DNA of 32,385 bases from Thermomicrobiales bacterium (GCA_023954495.1 JAMLIA010000032.1:1-32385); one strand, 5' to 3'; shown: positions 14,301 through 22,352, numbered from the stretch's first letter. Translations and numbers: made by a program. The notes: generated from the sequence alone by a model not told the origin.

Positions 14301-15053
14301 ATGTTTGACACCAACGCCTATCTGAACCGGATCGGGCTTGATCTTCCGGGCGCGCCGAGCATTGAGCTGCTCGGCGCGCTCCACGAGGCGCACCAGTTGG
14401 CCGTGCCGTTCGAGAACCTCGACATTCACCGCGGCGTGCCGATCAGTCTCGATCCCGATGACCTGTACACCAAAATCGTCGAGCAGCGGCGCGGCGGCTT
14501 CTGCTACGAGTTGAACGGCCTGTTCGCGATGCTGCTCGACAGCCTCGGATTTGCCGTGACGCTGCTATCGGCGCGCGTCACCCGGGCCGCTGGAGGATTC
14601 GGACCCGAGTTCGATCATCTCGCCCTGCGCGTCGATCTTGATGAGCCGTGGCTGGCCGATGTCGGCTTCGGCGATTCGTTCCGCCAACCGCTCCGGCTGA
14701 CACCCGACGCCGAACAGACCGACGGTCTCGGGCGCTACCGCATCACGACCGATGGGGCTGACCACGTGCTGCAACGCTATCGCGACGACGTCTGGGCGGC
14801 ACAGTACGCGTTCAGCCTGACTCCGCATCAGCTCGCCGAGTTCGAGCCGATGAATATCGTCCAGCAGACCTCACCGGAGAGCCACTTCACCAAGCGCCGC
14901 ATGGCGACGCTGCCGACCGCAACCGGTCGGATCACGCTCGCCGATCTGAGATTCATCAGCAGCAGTTCGGGCGAACGCGAGGAGCGAACGCTCGCCGACG
15001 AGGAGGAGGCGCAGGCTATCCTCCGCGAGAAATTCGGCATGCTCCTGCCATGA
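14301..15053 (+). CDS. Arylamine N-acetyltransferase
   Basis: 250 residues from ATG 14301. The catalytic triad is visible and correctly spaced: C68 in RRGGFCYELNGLF, H106 in FDHLALRVD and D120 in WLADVGFGDSF. Further family marks are VPFENLDIHRG and the C-terminal HFTKRRMATL. The enzyme uses a Cys ping-pong mechanism to move an acetyl group from acetyl-CoA to arylamines or hydrazines. The start is uncertain: no good ribosome site stands before ATG 14301, and an in-frame TTG at 14256 overlaps the aminotransferase stop. The tight gap suggests co-transcription with the aminotransferase and the membrane protein that follows. Confidence 0.92.
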   Translation: MFDTNAYLNRIGLDLPGAPSIELLGALHEAHQLAVPFENLDIHRGVPISLDPDDLYTKIVEQRRGGFCYELNGLFAMLLDSLGFAVTLLSARVTRAAGGFGPEFDHLALRVDLDEPWLADVGFGDSFRQPLRLTPDAEQTDGLGRYRITTDGADHVLQRYRDDVWAAQYAFSLTPHQLAEFEPMNIVQQTSPESHFTKRRMATLPTATGRITLADLRFISSSSGEREERTLADEEEAQAILREKFGMLLP

Positions 15054-15072
15054 GACGCCGAAGGAACGCGCG

Positions 15073-15798
15073 ATGAGTGTCGGCTCGAATCAGCCAGTGA
15101 GGGTGCCGATCCCACGACGCGCGGTTGTGATGATCCTGTCGGTCATCGCCGGGCTGCTGCTCGTGGCACACATGCTCGTCTCGCTGAATCGCTTCGTACT
15201 CGACCTGCACTTCTTCGCCGCCGACAACCTCTTTGTGCTGTTCGACATGTGGAGCGAGGTGTCGATCCCGAGCTGGTATTCGGTGGTGCTGCTGCTGATT
15301 GCGTCGGCCATCCTGGCGGTCATCGCTGTCGCGAAGTACGCCGTTCGCGATTCGTTTCGGCTGCACTGGGCGGTGCTGGCGGTCATCTTTCTGGCGCTCT
15401 CGCTCGACGAAGCAGCCGACATCCACGGGCAGGCGTCCTACACGCTCAACGAAAAGCTGAACACGAGCGGCTTCCTGGCCTACGCCTGGATCATCCCGGC
15501 GGCGTTGCTGGTGCTCGTCGTCGGGCTGGCCTATCTGCGCTTCCTGCTGCACCTGCCGCCAGACGTCCGCATCCGGGTCGCCATCGCCGGCGCTGTCTTC
15601 CTGTCCGGCGCGCTGGTCATGGAGGCGATCGAGGGACGCTACGACTCCAGCCACGGCGTCGAGACGATGACCTACCGCGTCATGGTCGGGATCGAGGAGA
15701 CGCTCGAAATGGCCGGTACGATCCTGTTTATCTCAACGCTTCTGGCATATCTGGCATCGCTGGCCGAGACCGTTGAGCTGCGGATTCGGCCCGATTGA
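15073..15798 (+). CDS. Six-helix membrane protein of unknown function
   Basis: 241 residues with about six hydrophobic stretches: near 17-37, 44-58, 68-88, 97-112, 137-158 and 172-190, then a last one at 215-232. The loop FLALSLDEAADIHGQASY and the stretch ALVMEAIEGRYDSSHG carry acidic and His residues that could bind a metal, as seen in some uncharacterised membrane families. It begins 19 bases after the acetyltransferase stop, with AAGGAACG upstream. Its last 71 bases overlap the convergent glycosyltransferase gene. Function not recognised. Confidence 0.75.
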   Translation: MSVGSNQPVRVPIPRRAVVMILSVIAGLLLVAHMLVSLNRFVLDLHFFAADNLFVLFDMWSEVSIPSWYSVVLLLIASAILAVIAVAKYAVRDSFRLHWAVLAVIFLALSLDEAADIHGQASYTLNEKLNTSGFLAYAWIIPAALLVLVVGLAYLRFLLHLPPDVRIRVAIAGAVFLSGALVMEAIEGRYDSSHGVETMTYRVMVGIEETLEMAGTILFISTLLAYLASLAETVELRIRPD

Positions 15799-17284
15799 CC
15801 CGCCGGACAGCCAGCAAGAGAACAAGCAACCCAGCCAGCCCCATCACGAGCGTCAGGATCGTCAGACGCACATCCGCATAGCGCACGGCGGCGATGTCGA
15901 GCGTCACCCGGAAGTGCAGCACATCCCGCACAGCGACGACAATCGGCGAATCGGCGACCTGCCAGAGCGCGGCGTGCAGCTGATCCGCTGAGGCGGCGTA
16001 CTCCACGACGTAGCGATCGAACGGCACGAGCAGCGGCAAGAGCGACACGAACAGCCCGAGCGCCGCCACAGCACCCAGCGCGACCCGCCAGACCTGGCGA
16101 TCCCACGCACGCTCAATCAATTCGGCCGCCGGCAGCAACAGCAGCGGCAGCAGCGGTACGAGGAAGCGCGGCCCCCAGACGCCACCGCCCCACCAGACGT
16201 AGTACTGGCCATACAGCAGCAGCGTCCCGGCCAGCATGCCGAGAATTGTCAATGACAGCGCCGGGTGCTTGCGTCCGAACCAGACCACGCCGACCAACGC
16301 CAGCAGCAGCGGCGGGTTGTACCAGAACAGCCCGCGACCGGGCGACAACAGCAAGCCTTCGAGGCCAGTGAGCAGCGGCGTCGTGTAGGCACTGGCCTCA
16401 GCCCCGTAGCCGCTATCAAACGGGCTGCCGAATCTGACGGCGTTGTAGGCACCGACGCCGACCAGCCAGAGCGCGATCGGACCGCCCCAGGCAAGGCACA
16501 TCCGCACCGTCGCCCTGCCGACCGAGCGCTCCCAACGCAGAGCGAACCAGAGCAGCCAGAGGCCGGGCGCGACCAGAGCGACGCCGATGGCCAGCTTCGT
16601 CGCCAACGCCAATCCGGCTGCGAAACCGGAGAGGAGCAGCCAGCGGATCGCCCGGTCGGTACCGGCGACACGCTGCGCCCGCTGCAGCCCGTAGACGACA
16701 GCTGTCAGGCAGAGCGCCGTCAGCGGCTCGCTAAGGAACGTGCCAGCGTAGTGCATCAGCAGCGTCCCGACCGCCAGCAGCCCGGCGAGCGCCAGCGCCG
16801 TGCGCTGCCGGTAGCCAAGCTCGATCGCCAGCAGGAAGAGCAACGCGACCGTCGCCCCTCCGAGCAATGCATTGATCAGACTGGTGCCATAGATGACCGT
16901 GCCAGTAAGTTGGTTGCCGAACTGATCGACAACGATCTTCAGCGCCAGCAGGTGCGGCAGCGGGTAGGTGGCAAAGACGAACGCCGGGATCGCGACGAGC
17001 GACTGGCCAATGCCGTACTTGGCATAGCCGCGTCCATCTTCGCCGGGCATCGCCGATGCAGTAAAGCCGGCTGCATCCAGCGTCGGATCAGCAGCCACGG
17101 CGTCGAACGTCGGCGAGGTGACCGCGAACGAGCGCCGCTCGACCATGCTCTCAGTGACCTGGAACATCAGCGTGTCGTCGCCAAACAGGAAGACGCCGCG
17201 CGCCACGGCTGCGTACAGCAGCGTCACGCCGACCAGGATCAACAGAGCGACGGTTCGCGCCCCGTCCGACCGTGTATTCCGCAA
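15728..17284 (-). CDS. GT-C-like membrane glycosyltransferase (PMT/ArnT type)
   Basis: About 518 residues with a dozen hydrophobic helices. The first outside loop begins FLFGDDTLMFQVTESMVE; an acidic pair after the first helix is where GT-C enzymes hold the metal/catalytic Asp. GYAKYGIGQSLVAIPAF and LSEPLTALCLTAVVYGL are typical of the family, which transfers sugar from a lipid-phosphate carrier to lipid or protein outside the membrane. The start is a choice between TTG 17284 (GGAAGG about 11 bases upstream), GTG 17305 and a TTG at 17335 inside a hairpin; I prefer 17284. It overlaps the plus-strand membrane protein by 71 bases at the 3' ends. The acceptor is unknown. Confidence 0.75.
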   Translation of the reverse strand: MRNTRSDGARTVALLILVGVTLLYAAVARGVFLFGDDTLMFQVTESMVERRSFAVTSPTFDAVAADPTLDAAGFTASAMPGEDGRGYAKYGIGQSLVAIPAFVFATYPLPHLLALKIVVDQFGNQLTGTVIYGTSLINALLGGATVALLFLLAIELGYRQRTALALAGLLAVGTLLMHYAGTFLSEPLTALCLTAVVYGLQRAQRVAGTDRAIRWLLLSGFAAGLALATKLAIGVALVAPGLWLLWFALRWERSVGRATVRMCLAWGGPIALWLVGVGAYNAVRFGSPFDSGYGAEASAYTTPLLTGLEGLLLSPGRGLFWYNPPLLLALVGVVWFGRKHPALSLTILGMLAGTLLLYGQYYVWWGGGVWGPRFLVPLLPLLLLPAAELIERAWDRQVWRVALGAVAALGLFVSLLPLLVPFDRYVVEYAASADQLHAALWQVADSPIVVAVRDVLHFRVTLDIAAVRYADVRLTILTLVMGLAGLLVLLLAVRRVNRAESAAQRSRPAMPDMPEALR

Positions 17285-17320
17285 TCCACGCCTACCTTCC
17301 CACACTACGCAAGCATAATG

Positions 17321-17352
17321 CGAACGCCCGGCCAATGATGGCCGGGCGTTCG
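17321..17352 (-). terminator. 14-bp perfect hairpin after the second MMPL gene
   Basis: CGAACGCCCGGCCA (17321-17334) pairs exactly with 17339-17352 around a 4-base loop. It begins 28 bases past the MMPL stop on the minus strand and lies just ahead of the glycosyltransferase gene. CATTATGC follows, with no long T-run. It should separate the two transcripts. Confidence 0.65.
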
Positions 17353-17380
17353 GGAAGAGAGGGAGGAGGAGTTGTAATCG

Positions 17381-19639
17381 CTAGTCGTCGCCGGATGTCG
17401 CCTGCGCGTAGGCCGGCTCCACCTGGCGCTGTACGCCTTCAACCCGCAGATCCGGCAGCCAGTGCAGCCACTGCGGCATGTACCAGTTGCGGCCACCAAG
17501 CAAGCGCATCGTGGCCGGCACGAGGATCGATCGCACGACCGTCGCATCGAGCAGGATGGCGACGGCGAGGCCGAAGCCCATCTGCTGCATCATGACCAGG
17601 TTGCCCGATGAGAATCCGGCAAAGACCGCGACCATGATCAGCGCCGCACCAGTGATGATCTTCGCCGTCGCCTGCAGACCGACCGCAACCGACTCGCGGT
17701 TCTTCAACGTCAGATCGTAGTGCTCGCGGATCCGGCTCAGCAGGAAGACGTGGTAGTCCATCGACAGGCCGAACAGGACGCAGAACAGGAAGATCGGGAT
17801 CCACGATTCGATCGTGGGCACCTGCTGGAAGCCGAGTAAGCCAGCCCCAACGCCCTTCTGGAAGACCAGCACGAGGATGCCGTAGGCCGCGCCGACCGAG
17901 AGCAGGTTCATGACGATCGCCGTGATCGGCACGACCACCGAGCGGAATGCCAGCATCAACAACACAAAGCTGAGACTCAACACGAAGCCGAACACGATCG
18001 GCGTATAGCGTTCGATCAGGCTGTTGAAGTCAGCATTGAAGGCCGAGTCGCCGGTCACGTAGACGTTGGCACTCGTGCCACGGAAGTTGTCCGGCACGAT
18101 CTCGTTGCGCAACCGATCGACCGTCGCGTACGCCTCTTCCGAGTTGGCATCGACCGCCATCGGCGCTGACACGAGCGTCAGATCGCCGGCGTCGTTCACC
18201 TGCACCGTCGCCGGGCCGAACTCATGCGAATCAGCCAGCGCGGCAACGAGCGAATCGACACTCGCCTGCACCTGCGGATCAGTCGCCGGTCCATCGACGA
18301 CGATCTCAACTGGCGTCAGCACGCCGACGTAGAAATCGCGCTGCAGCTCCAGATAGGCGTCCTTGACGTCGCTGGCGGGCAGCGTCTCGACACCCGCAGC
18401 GCCGGTCTCGATGTCGGTGTACGGCAGCGCCGCGCCGAGCAGGATCGTCAGGGCCAGCGCGATGGCAAGCACCGGGTGATTCATCACGACGCGCGTGATG
18501 GTGCCCCAGAAGCCACGGTGAATCGTCTCCGTGTCGTACGACTTCTGACGCTCGACGGCGGCAGCGTCATACGAGCGGCGTCGCGGCCAGTCCAGCTTGT
18601 CGCCGAGCAGCGACAGGAATGCCGGGATCAGCGTCAGCGTCGCCGCGACCGACACCAGCACGACGATCACCGCGCCCGTGCCGAGCGAGCGGAAGATCGT
18701 CGTCGGGATCAGGAACATGCCCATCAGCGCCAGCACGACCGTCATGCCGGAGAAGACGACCGCCTTCGAGGCGGTGCCACCGGCGATGGCGATTGCTTCG
18801 TGCTTCTCAACGCCGTGTCGGCGTTCCTCACGGTAACGCTCGATGATGAACAGCGAGTAGTCGATCCCGACCGCCAGACCGATCATCGTGATCATGTTGG
18901 TGACGAAAAACGACAGCTCAAACGCGCGCCCGACGACCGCCGTGATGCCGAGCGAGACGGCAATCGCCACCAGCGCCAGGATGATCGGCACACCAGCAGC
19001 CACCAGCGCGCCAAAGACCACGATCAGGATGAGCAGCGCGATCGGCATGCCGAGCACTTCGGCCTGTTGCAGGTCCTTCTCGGCAATCGAGTTGAACGCC
19101 TCGTTGATCGACAGATCGCCGACCGTCTTGACGTCGATGCCCGGAGCGCCCTGCCCGTCAACGATGGCCAGGAAATCGTCGGTGTGCTCTTCGGCCTGGT
19201 CGAGCTCGCCGATCATTGTCACCGGGATGACAGTCGCGTGCCGGTCTTCAGACACCATGCTCGCCGCACCCGGATTATCCGAGGCCAGCGCCTCGTAGTA
19301 GTTCACGACGGAGCCGACCATGTCCGAGCGGGAGCGGAGGTCGGCAGTTGTCTGCTCAACGACCGCGCGGAACGCCGGGTCGTCGACGGTCACGTCGTCT
19401 GCGCGGATGACAATCGTCTCGCTGACTGGCGCTGGACCGCGCAGGCGCTCCTCAAGGAGCTTGTCGCCCTGAACCGACTCCGGTGAGTTGAGGAAATTCA
19501 TCTCTGTCGTCAGAACATCACCGAGCCCGGAAGCGGCGACGATGGCAAGGATGAGCAGCAATACCCAGGCAGAGACGACGCGCCACGGATGACGCGCGCT
19601 GGCCTGCGATATGCCTCGTGTAGAGAAGAGATTCGCCAT
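17381..19639 (-). CDS. MMPL family transporter (RND superfamily), second copy
   Basis: 752 residues. It has helix 1 at about 21-40, an outside domain (45-195), five helices including LAVGIDYSLFIIERYREE (about 256-273), a second outside domain (about 405-545) and a second helical bundle with LFGLSMDYHVFLLSRIREH. Both halves have the conserved Asp-Tyr, so the proton relay looks intact. It differs from the MMPL at 6468 in nearly all loop sequences, so it is not a recent duplicate. Lipid or hydrophobic-compound export is the family role. GGAATGGAG precedes ATG 19639. Upstream on the same strand lie a hairpin and a 33-residue ORF that may control it. Confidence 0.9.
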   Translation of the reverse strand: MANLFSTRGISQASARHPWRVVSAWVLLLILAIVAASGLGDVLTTEMNFLNSPESVQGDKLLEERLRGPAPVSETIVIRADDVTVDDPAFRAVVEQTTADLRSRSDMVGSVVNYYEALASDNPGAASMVSEDRHATVIPVTMIGELDQAEEHTDDFLAIVDGQGAPGIDVKTVGDLSINEAFNSIAEKDLQQAEVLGMPIALLILIVVFGALVAAGVPIILALVAIAVSLGITAVVGRAFELSFFVTNMITMIGLAVGIDYSLFIIERYREERRHGVEKHEAIAIAGGTASKAVVFSGMTVVLALMGMFLIPTTIFRSLGTGAVIVVLVSVAATLTLIPAFLSLLGDKLDWPRRRSYDAAAVERQKSYDTETIHRGFWGTITRVVMNHPVLAIALALTILLGAALPYTDIETGAAGVETLPASDVKDAYLELQRDFYVGVLTPVEIVVDGPATDPQVQASVDSLVAALADSHEFGPATVQVNDAGDLTLVSAPMAVDANSEEAYATVDRLRNEIVPDNFRGTSANVYVTGDSAFNADFNSLIERYTPIVFGFVLSLSFVLLMLAFRSVVVPITAIVMNLLSVGAAYGILVLVFQKGVGAGLLGFQQVPTIESWIPIFLFCVLFGLSMDYHVFLLSRIREHYDLTLKNRESVAVGLQATAKIITGAALIMVAVFAGFSSGNLVMMQQMGFGLAVAILLDATVVRSILVPATMRLLGGRNWYMPQWLHWLPDLRVEGVQRQVEPAYAQATSGDD

Positions 19640-19666
19640 TGGCGGCTACTCCATTCCAGGAGTTGT

Positions 19667-19688
19667 GCCGGCTCGCCTCCGAGCCGGC
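19667..19688 (-). promoter_or_regulatory. 9-bp hairpin between small ORF and MMPL gene (possible attenuator)
   Basis: GCCGGCTCG (19667-19675) is exactly complementary to 19680-19688 with a 4-base loop. On the minus strand it lies 24 bases after the small ORF's stop and 27 bases before the MMPL start. The loop is GAGG in the transcript. No T-run follows, so control of translation is as likely as termination. Confidence 0.5.
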
Positions 19689-19712
19689 TATTGCACTATG
19701 CGGCCCAGCATC

Positions 19713-19814
19713 CTACTTACCGTTGAAGATGGTCCACCAACGACGGTGGCCGCGGGAGCGAGCGAGCTCCTGCTGGGTGTACTGAGCCATGTACTTCATC
19801 GTGACGGCGTCCAT
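19713..19814 (-). CDS. 33-residue small ORF with tandem Trp codons
   Basis: ATG at 19814 with a near-ideal Shine-Dalgarno, AAGGAGGT, 5 bases upstream (19827-19820); TAG at 19715-19713. The peptide begins MDAVTMKYMAQYTQQELARS and ends HRRWWTIFNGK, with two adjacent TGG codons. It is hydrophilic with no membrane segment. The strong ribosome site in a region with no other gene makes translation likely. It may be a leader peptide for the MMPL gene 73 bases further on, or a stand-alone small protein. No family recognised. Confidence 0.55.
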   Translation of the reverse strand: MDAVTMKYMAQYTQQELARSRGHRRWWTIFNGK

Positions 19815-19827
19815 CGTGGACCTCCTT

Positions 19828-20063
19828 CGTCGCGCCTGGGCGCGAATCGCCAGCTGCCTCATTGCATCGGCCGGCAACGTCGCCGGCTCACTGACTCAAA
19901 AAAGACTAGTCGCCGATGCCGTTTGCAACCTCCGACGATGGGTCGGAATCGTCCCTGTCCGACCGGTCAGGCCGGATCAGGGCAGTCTGGACACCACCTG
20001 CCTTGCTTCATTCATTACGATTAGGGGCGGTGGGAATTACGGATTGCGACGTCGGAGTGAGTA
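19828..20063. other. Divergent intergenic region, no gene seen
   Basis: Lies between the minus-strand small ORF and the plus-strand DUF983 gene. It contains CGCGCC-TG-GGCGCG (19831-19844), a GCCGGC-AACGTC-GCCGGC inverted repeat near 19870-19890 and an A6 run next to the palindrome GACTAGTC near 19900. Promoters for both neighbours should be here, but I could not assign boxes with confidence. Confidence 0.4.
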
Positions 20064-20438
20064 GTGAACGAGCTGGTCATGTTGTGGCGCGGATTGACCA
20101 TGCGCTGCCCTGTCTGCGGGAGTGGTCATCTGTTTCGGCGCTGGACAAGCATGGTGGAGCGTTGCCCACGCTGTGGCTGGAGTTTCGAGCACGAAGAGGG
20201 CTACTGGGTCGGCGCGATGGCATTCAACATCGTGATTACCGAGCTGATCTTCACCGCGATGTTCGTCACCGTCACGATTCGGACCTGGCCGACACTGCCG
20301 GTCACGGAACTGATCATCGCCGGTCTCGCCCTGAACCTGGTCATGCCGATCTTCCTGTACCCGATTTCGAAGACGATCTGGGCCGCCGTCGACCTCGCCT
20401 TCTTCAACCGCCTGCCACCCGGACGGTTGCAGCGCTGA
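20064..20438 (+). CDS. DUF983 membrane protein with zinc ribbon
   Basis: 124 residues from GTG 20064 (GGAGTGA upstream). A four-Cys ribbon, CPVCGSGHLF...CPRCGWSF at about 15-40, is followed by HEEGYWVGAMAFNIVITELI and two membrane helices (about 50-70 and 82-110). This is the DUF983 layout: N-terminal zinc ribbon, then two helices, about 120-140 residues. Its biochemical role is not known. It is followed by the P-loop gene 76 bases on, on the same strand. Confidence 0.85.
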   Translation: MNELVMLWRGLTMRCPVCGSGHLFRRWTSMVERCPRCGWSFEHEEGYWVGAMAFNIVITELIFTAMFVTVTIRTWPTLPVTELIIAGLALNLVMPIFLYPISKTIWAAVDLAFFNRLPPGRLQR

Positions 20439-20514
20439 GCCTGGGTCGACGCGACTGGCGCTGCAGCCTGTTGGCGCGCGAGATGACAACCAGCGAACAT
20501 GAGGCCACACGACG

Positions 20515-21096
20515 ATGACCAACCACATCGGCCGCCGCATCATCGTCATCGGCAGCTCCGGCTGTGGGAAGACAACGCTCGGAAGTGCAGTTGCCGAGCG
20601 ACTGGGCATTCCGTTCGTCGAGCTGGACGCGCTCCACTGGGATCCGAACTGGACACCGGCACCCGACGCTGTCTTCCAACGGCGCGTTCGCGCTGCGATC
20701 GAGCAGGATGCCTGGGTGCTGGCCGGCAACTACACCTCGAAACAGCAGCACATCAGCTGGCCACACGCTGACACGATTATCTGGCTCGACCTGAGCCTGA
20801 CAACCGCATTACGGCGTTCGGGGCTACGCAGCTGGCGGCGCTGGCGGACACAGGAGGAGATCTGGAACGGCAATCGGGAGATCATGCGCGATCACCTGGC
20901 GTTCTGGGATCCTGACCGCTCCCTGCTCACCTATACGGTCCTGACCCATCGGCGACGGCGGCGACAGTTCGAAGCCGCGCTGTGCGACCCGCGCTGGTCG
21001 GAGATCACGTTTGTACGGTTGCGTTCTCCCGCTGCGGTGGATCGCTGGCTTGCCGACCTTCCAGCACGGCCAGACGACGGCTACGCCGCGCAGTAG
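20515..21096 (+). CDS. P-loop NTPase, adenylate-kinase-like (topology modulation/FlaR group)
   Basis: 193 residues. Walker A is GSSGCGKTT (13-21), then LGIPFVELDALHWDPNW, the segment seen in the small adenylate-kinase-like proteins often labelled topology modulation protein. GNYTSK (about 71-76) and DTIIWLDL follow, then a basic lid-like stretch RSWRRWRTQEEIWNGN. It should bind ATP and phosphorylate a small molecule or nucleotide; the substrate is unknown. The stop overlaps the end of the convergent DinB-like gene by 16 bases. Confidence 0.85.
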   Translation: MTNHIGRRIIVIGSSGCGKTTLGSAVAERLGIPFVELDALHWDPNWTPAPDAVFQRRVRAAIEQDAWVLAGNYTSKQQHISWPHADTIIWLDLSLTTALRRSGLRSWRRWRTQEEIWNGNREIMRDHLAFWDPDRSLLTYTVLTHRRRRRQFEAALCDPRWSEITFVRLRSPAAVDRWLADLPARPDDGYAAQ

Positions 21097-21641
21097 CCAT
21101 CCGAATCGCAGTGGGCAGTCTGCGAACCCACGAGGTAGCCCAGGTGGGCATCCTCGTGGAGCGCCAGCGCCAGCAGCACGTCGCGCAACTGCACGCACCC
21201 GAGATGCGGGTCATTGATCCGCCGCTCCAGATCAGCCTCATCGGCTGTGCCGAGCACTTCCAGCAGCTCGCGGTCGATGTCGTCGAGCGCGGCCAGCGCG
21301 TCGATCTGCGAGAGATGCTGCGGTCGTGGCAGCCGGTCGATTGCCGGCAGGTTGAGAATGTCGCGGGCAACCCGCAAGTACAGACCACTCGACGTATCGC
21401 ACAGCCGGGCGACAACGCGACCGGCCGAGGAATCGCCTGCGCCGTCGCCGTCAAACGCACTTTCCGGCAGCGCCAGGATGCGCTCACGAATCGCGCGACG
21501 AATGTCGGTCAGCGTGATCTCGTAGTCGATCATCGTGTAGCGCGACGCCTCATCGGCGAGCGAAGCCTGCCGGTGGCCGAAGACTCGCGATCGAATCCGG
21601 CGCAAGGTGCGACTATCGATCACCGTTACCCAGATCGTCAT
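21081..21641 (-). CDS. DinB-like four-helix protein (tentative)
   Basis: 186 residues from ATG 21641, which has GGAGGGGGAG directly upstream; the open frame extends further but without a ribosome site. The protein is mostly helical. The segment QLRDVLLALALHEDAHLGYL near the C-terminus resembles the His-rich helix of DinB/YfiT metal-binding proteins (H-x-x-x-H). The first 50 residues (MTIWVTVIDSRTLRRIRSRV) do not match that fold clearly. The family call rests on one motif and could be wrong. Confidence 0.5.
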   Translation of the reverse strand: MTIWVTVIDSRTLRRIRSRVFGHRQASLADEASRYTMIDYEITLTDIRRAIRERILALPESAFDGDGAGDSSAGRVVARLCDTSSGLYLRVARDILNLPAIDRLPRPQHLSQIDALAALDDIDRELLEVLGTADEADLERRINDPHLGCVQLRDVLLALALHEDAHLGYLVGSQTAHCDSDGYCAA

Positions 21642-21750
21642 GCTCCCCCTCCGATGAAGCGCGTTGGTCGCGGATAGATGGGGCTGGGCGTCATTGCCCG
21701 CTGCAGGATGACCGCATCGTCCCTGCCCACCCCGGGACTGTGGTTCTCGG

Positions 21751-22122
21751 CTAGCCCTCGCGGCCCTCACCGAGCGGCGTGAACAGTGCGACCCGGTTGC
21801 CGGACGGATCGCGGAAGACACCCATGTAGCCGACACCGGGGATTTCCGCCTTTGTCGACTCGACCGTCGCCCCAAGCGTCTCGGCCTGGTTCAGCATTCC
21901 GGGGATGTCGTCGGTCCCCACATAGAGAAGAACTCCGTCGTTGCCGGTTCCGTCACTGTCGCTAACCGGGAATCCGCCGCCGACCCCGTCCCCAGGGTCA
22001 AACGACACGTAGTTCATCTCATCGTGATGCGCGATTTTCCATCCGAATAGCTCGCCGTAGAAGCCGCTGCCTGTGTCGGCATCCTTGACTGGAATCTCAA
22101 TGTGAACGATTGGATGCGCCAC
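21751..22122 (-). CDS. VOC family (glyoxalase/bleomycin-resistance fold) protein
   Basis: 123 residues from GTG 22122 with GGAGAT 7 bases upstream; the frame is open to 22215, but that part lies close to the promoter. It begins VAHPIVHIEIPVKDADTGSG with the metal-ligand His of the first beta-alpha-beta-beta module, then FYGELFGWKI. The C-terminus has GVGYMGVFRDPSGNRVALF, the usual end of this family. Members bind a metal and act on small molecules or sequester drugs. The substrate is unknown. Confidence 0.88.
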   Translation of the reverse strand: MAHPIVHIEIPVKDADTGSGFYGELFGWKIAHHDEMNYVSFDPGDGVGGGFPVSDSDGTGNDGVLLYVGTDDIPGMLNQAETLGATVESTKAEIPGVGYMGVFRDPSGNRVALFTPLGEGREG

Positions 22123-22150
22123 GAAGGGATCTCCTTTGGTTTGGCTCCCT

Positions 22151-22203
22151 GAGTGTCGGGAGATGCGGACGAATCTGCAGTACGTACACCGGTGCCGACA
22201 CTC
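22151..22203. repeat. 9-bp inverted repeat in the VOC leader
   Basis: GAGTGTCGG (22151-22159) and its exact complement at 22195-22203 enclose 35 bases between the VOC promoter and start codon. The right arm abuts the -10 box, so most of it would be upstream of the transcript start. A DNA site is more likely than an RNA stem. Confidence 0.4.
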
Positions 22204-22232
22204 ATAGTAGAACATCTGTACTACGGTGTCAA
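22204..22232 (-). promoter_or_regulatory. Promoter of the VOC gene with an embedded operator-like palindrome
   Basis: On the minus strand, TTGACA (22232-22227), exactly 17 bases, TACTAT (22209-22204). The -35 box is perfect and the -10 is 5/6. The spacer contains an 18-bp palindrome at 22207-22224 (GTAGAACA-TC-TGTACTAC, 7 of 8 pairs matched), similar in form to TACA-N2-TGTA boxes of BlaI/CopY-type repressors. No such repressor gene is in the window. Confidence 0.65.
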
Positions 22233-22293
22233 GCAGTCATATGCGACCACTTGAGCAGCAAAATGGAGTGTTTCAGGAGACCACTTCCAGTGC

Positions 22294-22323
22294 AGTTCAG
22301 GTGCGTACGTACGCACCTGAACT
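22294..22323. repeat. 30-bp perfect palindrome
   Basis: AGTTCAGGTGCGTAC at 22294-22308 is followed directly by its exact reverse complement at 22309-22323. It lies 30 bases past the end of the ABC permease gene and 62 bases upstream of the VOC promoter. It has no T-run, so it could be an operator, a cruciform or a terminator. GTACGTAC at its centre also occurs at 22180-22187 in the VOC leader. Confidence 0.65.
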
Positions 22324-22352
22324 TGGCCCACATTGTGATGCTGTGAAGACGG

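Noticed and set aside
18224-19486. A 420-codon plus-strand open frame across the second MMPL gene, and similar long frames at 16265-17338 (+) and 7623-8708 (-)
   Set aside because: They lie antisense to strongly conserved transporter or glycosyltransferase genes, are rich in Arg, Asp, Gln and His as expected of antisense frames in GC-rich DNA, and match no family.
19890-19912. GACTAGTC followed by T6 on the minus strand as an intrinsic terminator
   Set aside because: The stem would be at most 3-4 pairs with no loop, and no gene lies upstream on that strand.
21655-21735. Imperfect stem around GGGGCTGGGCG and CTGCCCACCCC between the DinB-like and VOC genes
   Set aside because: Pairing is broken in several places and I could not show it is more than chance in GC-rich DNA.
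22122-22215. Longer N-terminus for the VOC protein
   Set aside because: The added 31 residues are Cys/Arg-rich and unlike the family, overlap the promoter and -10 box, and lack a ribosome site. GTG 22122 has one.
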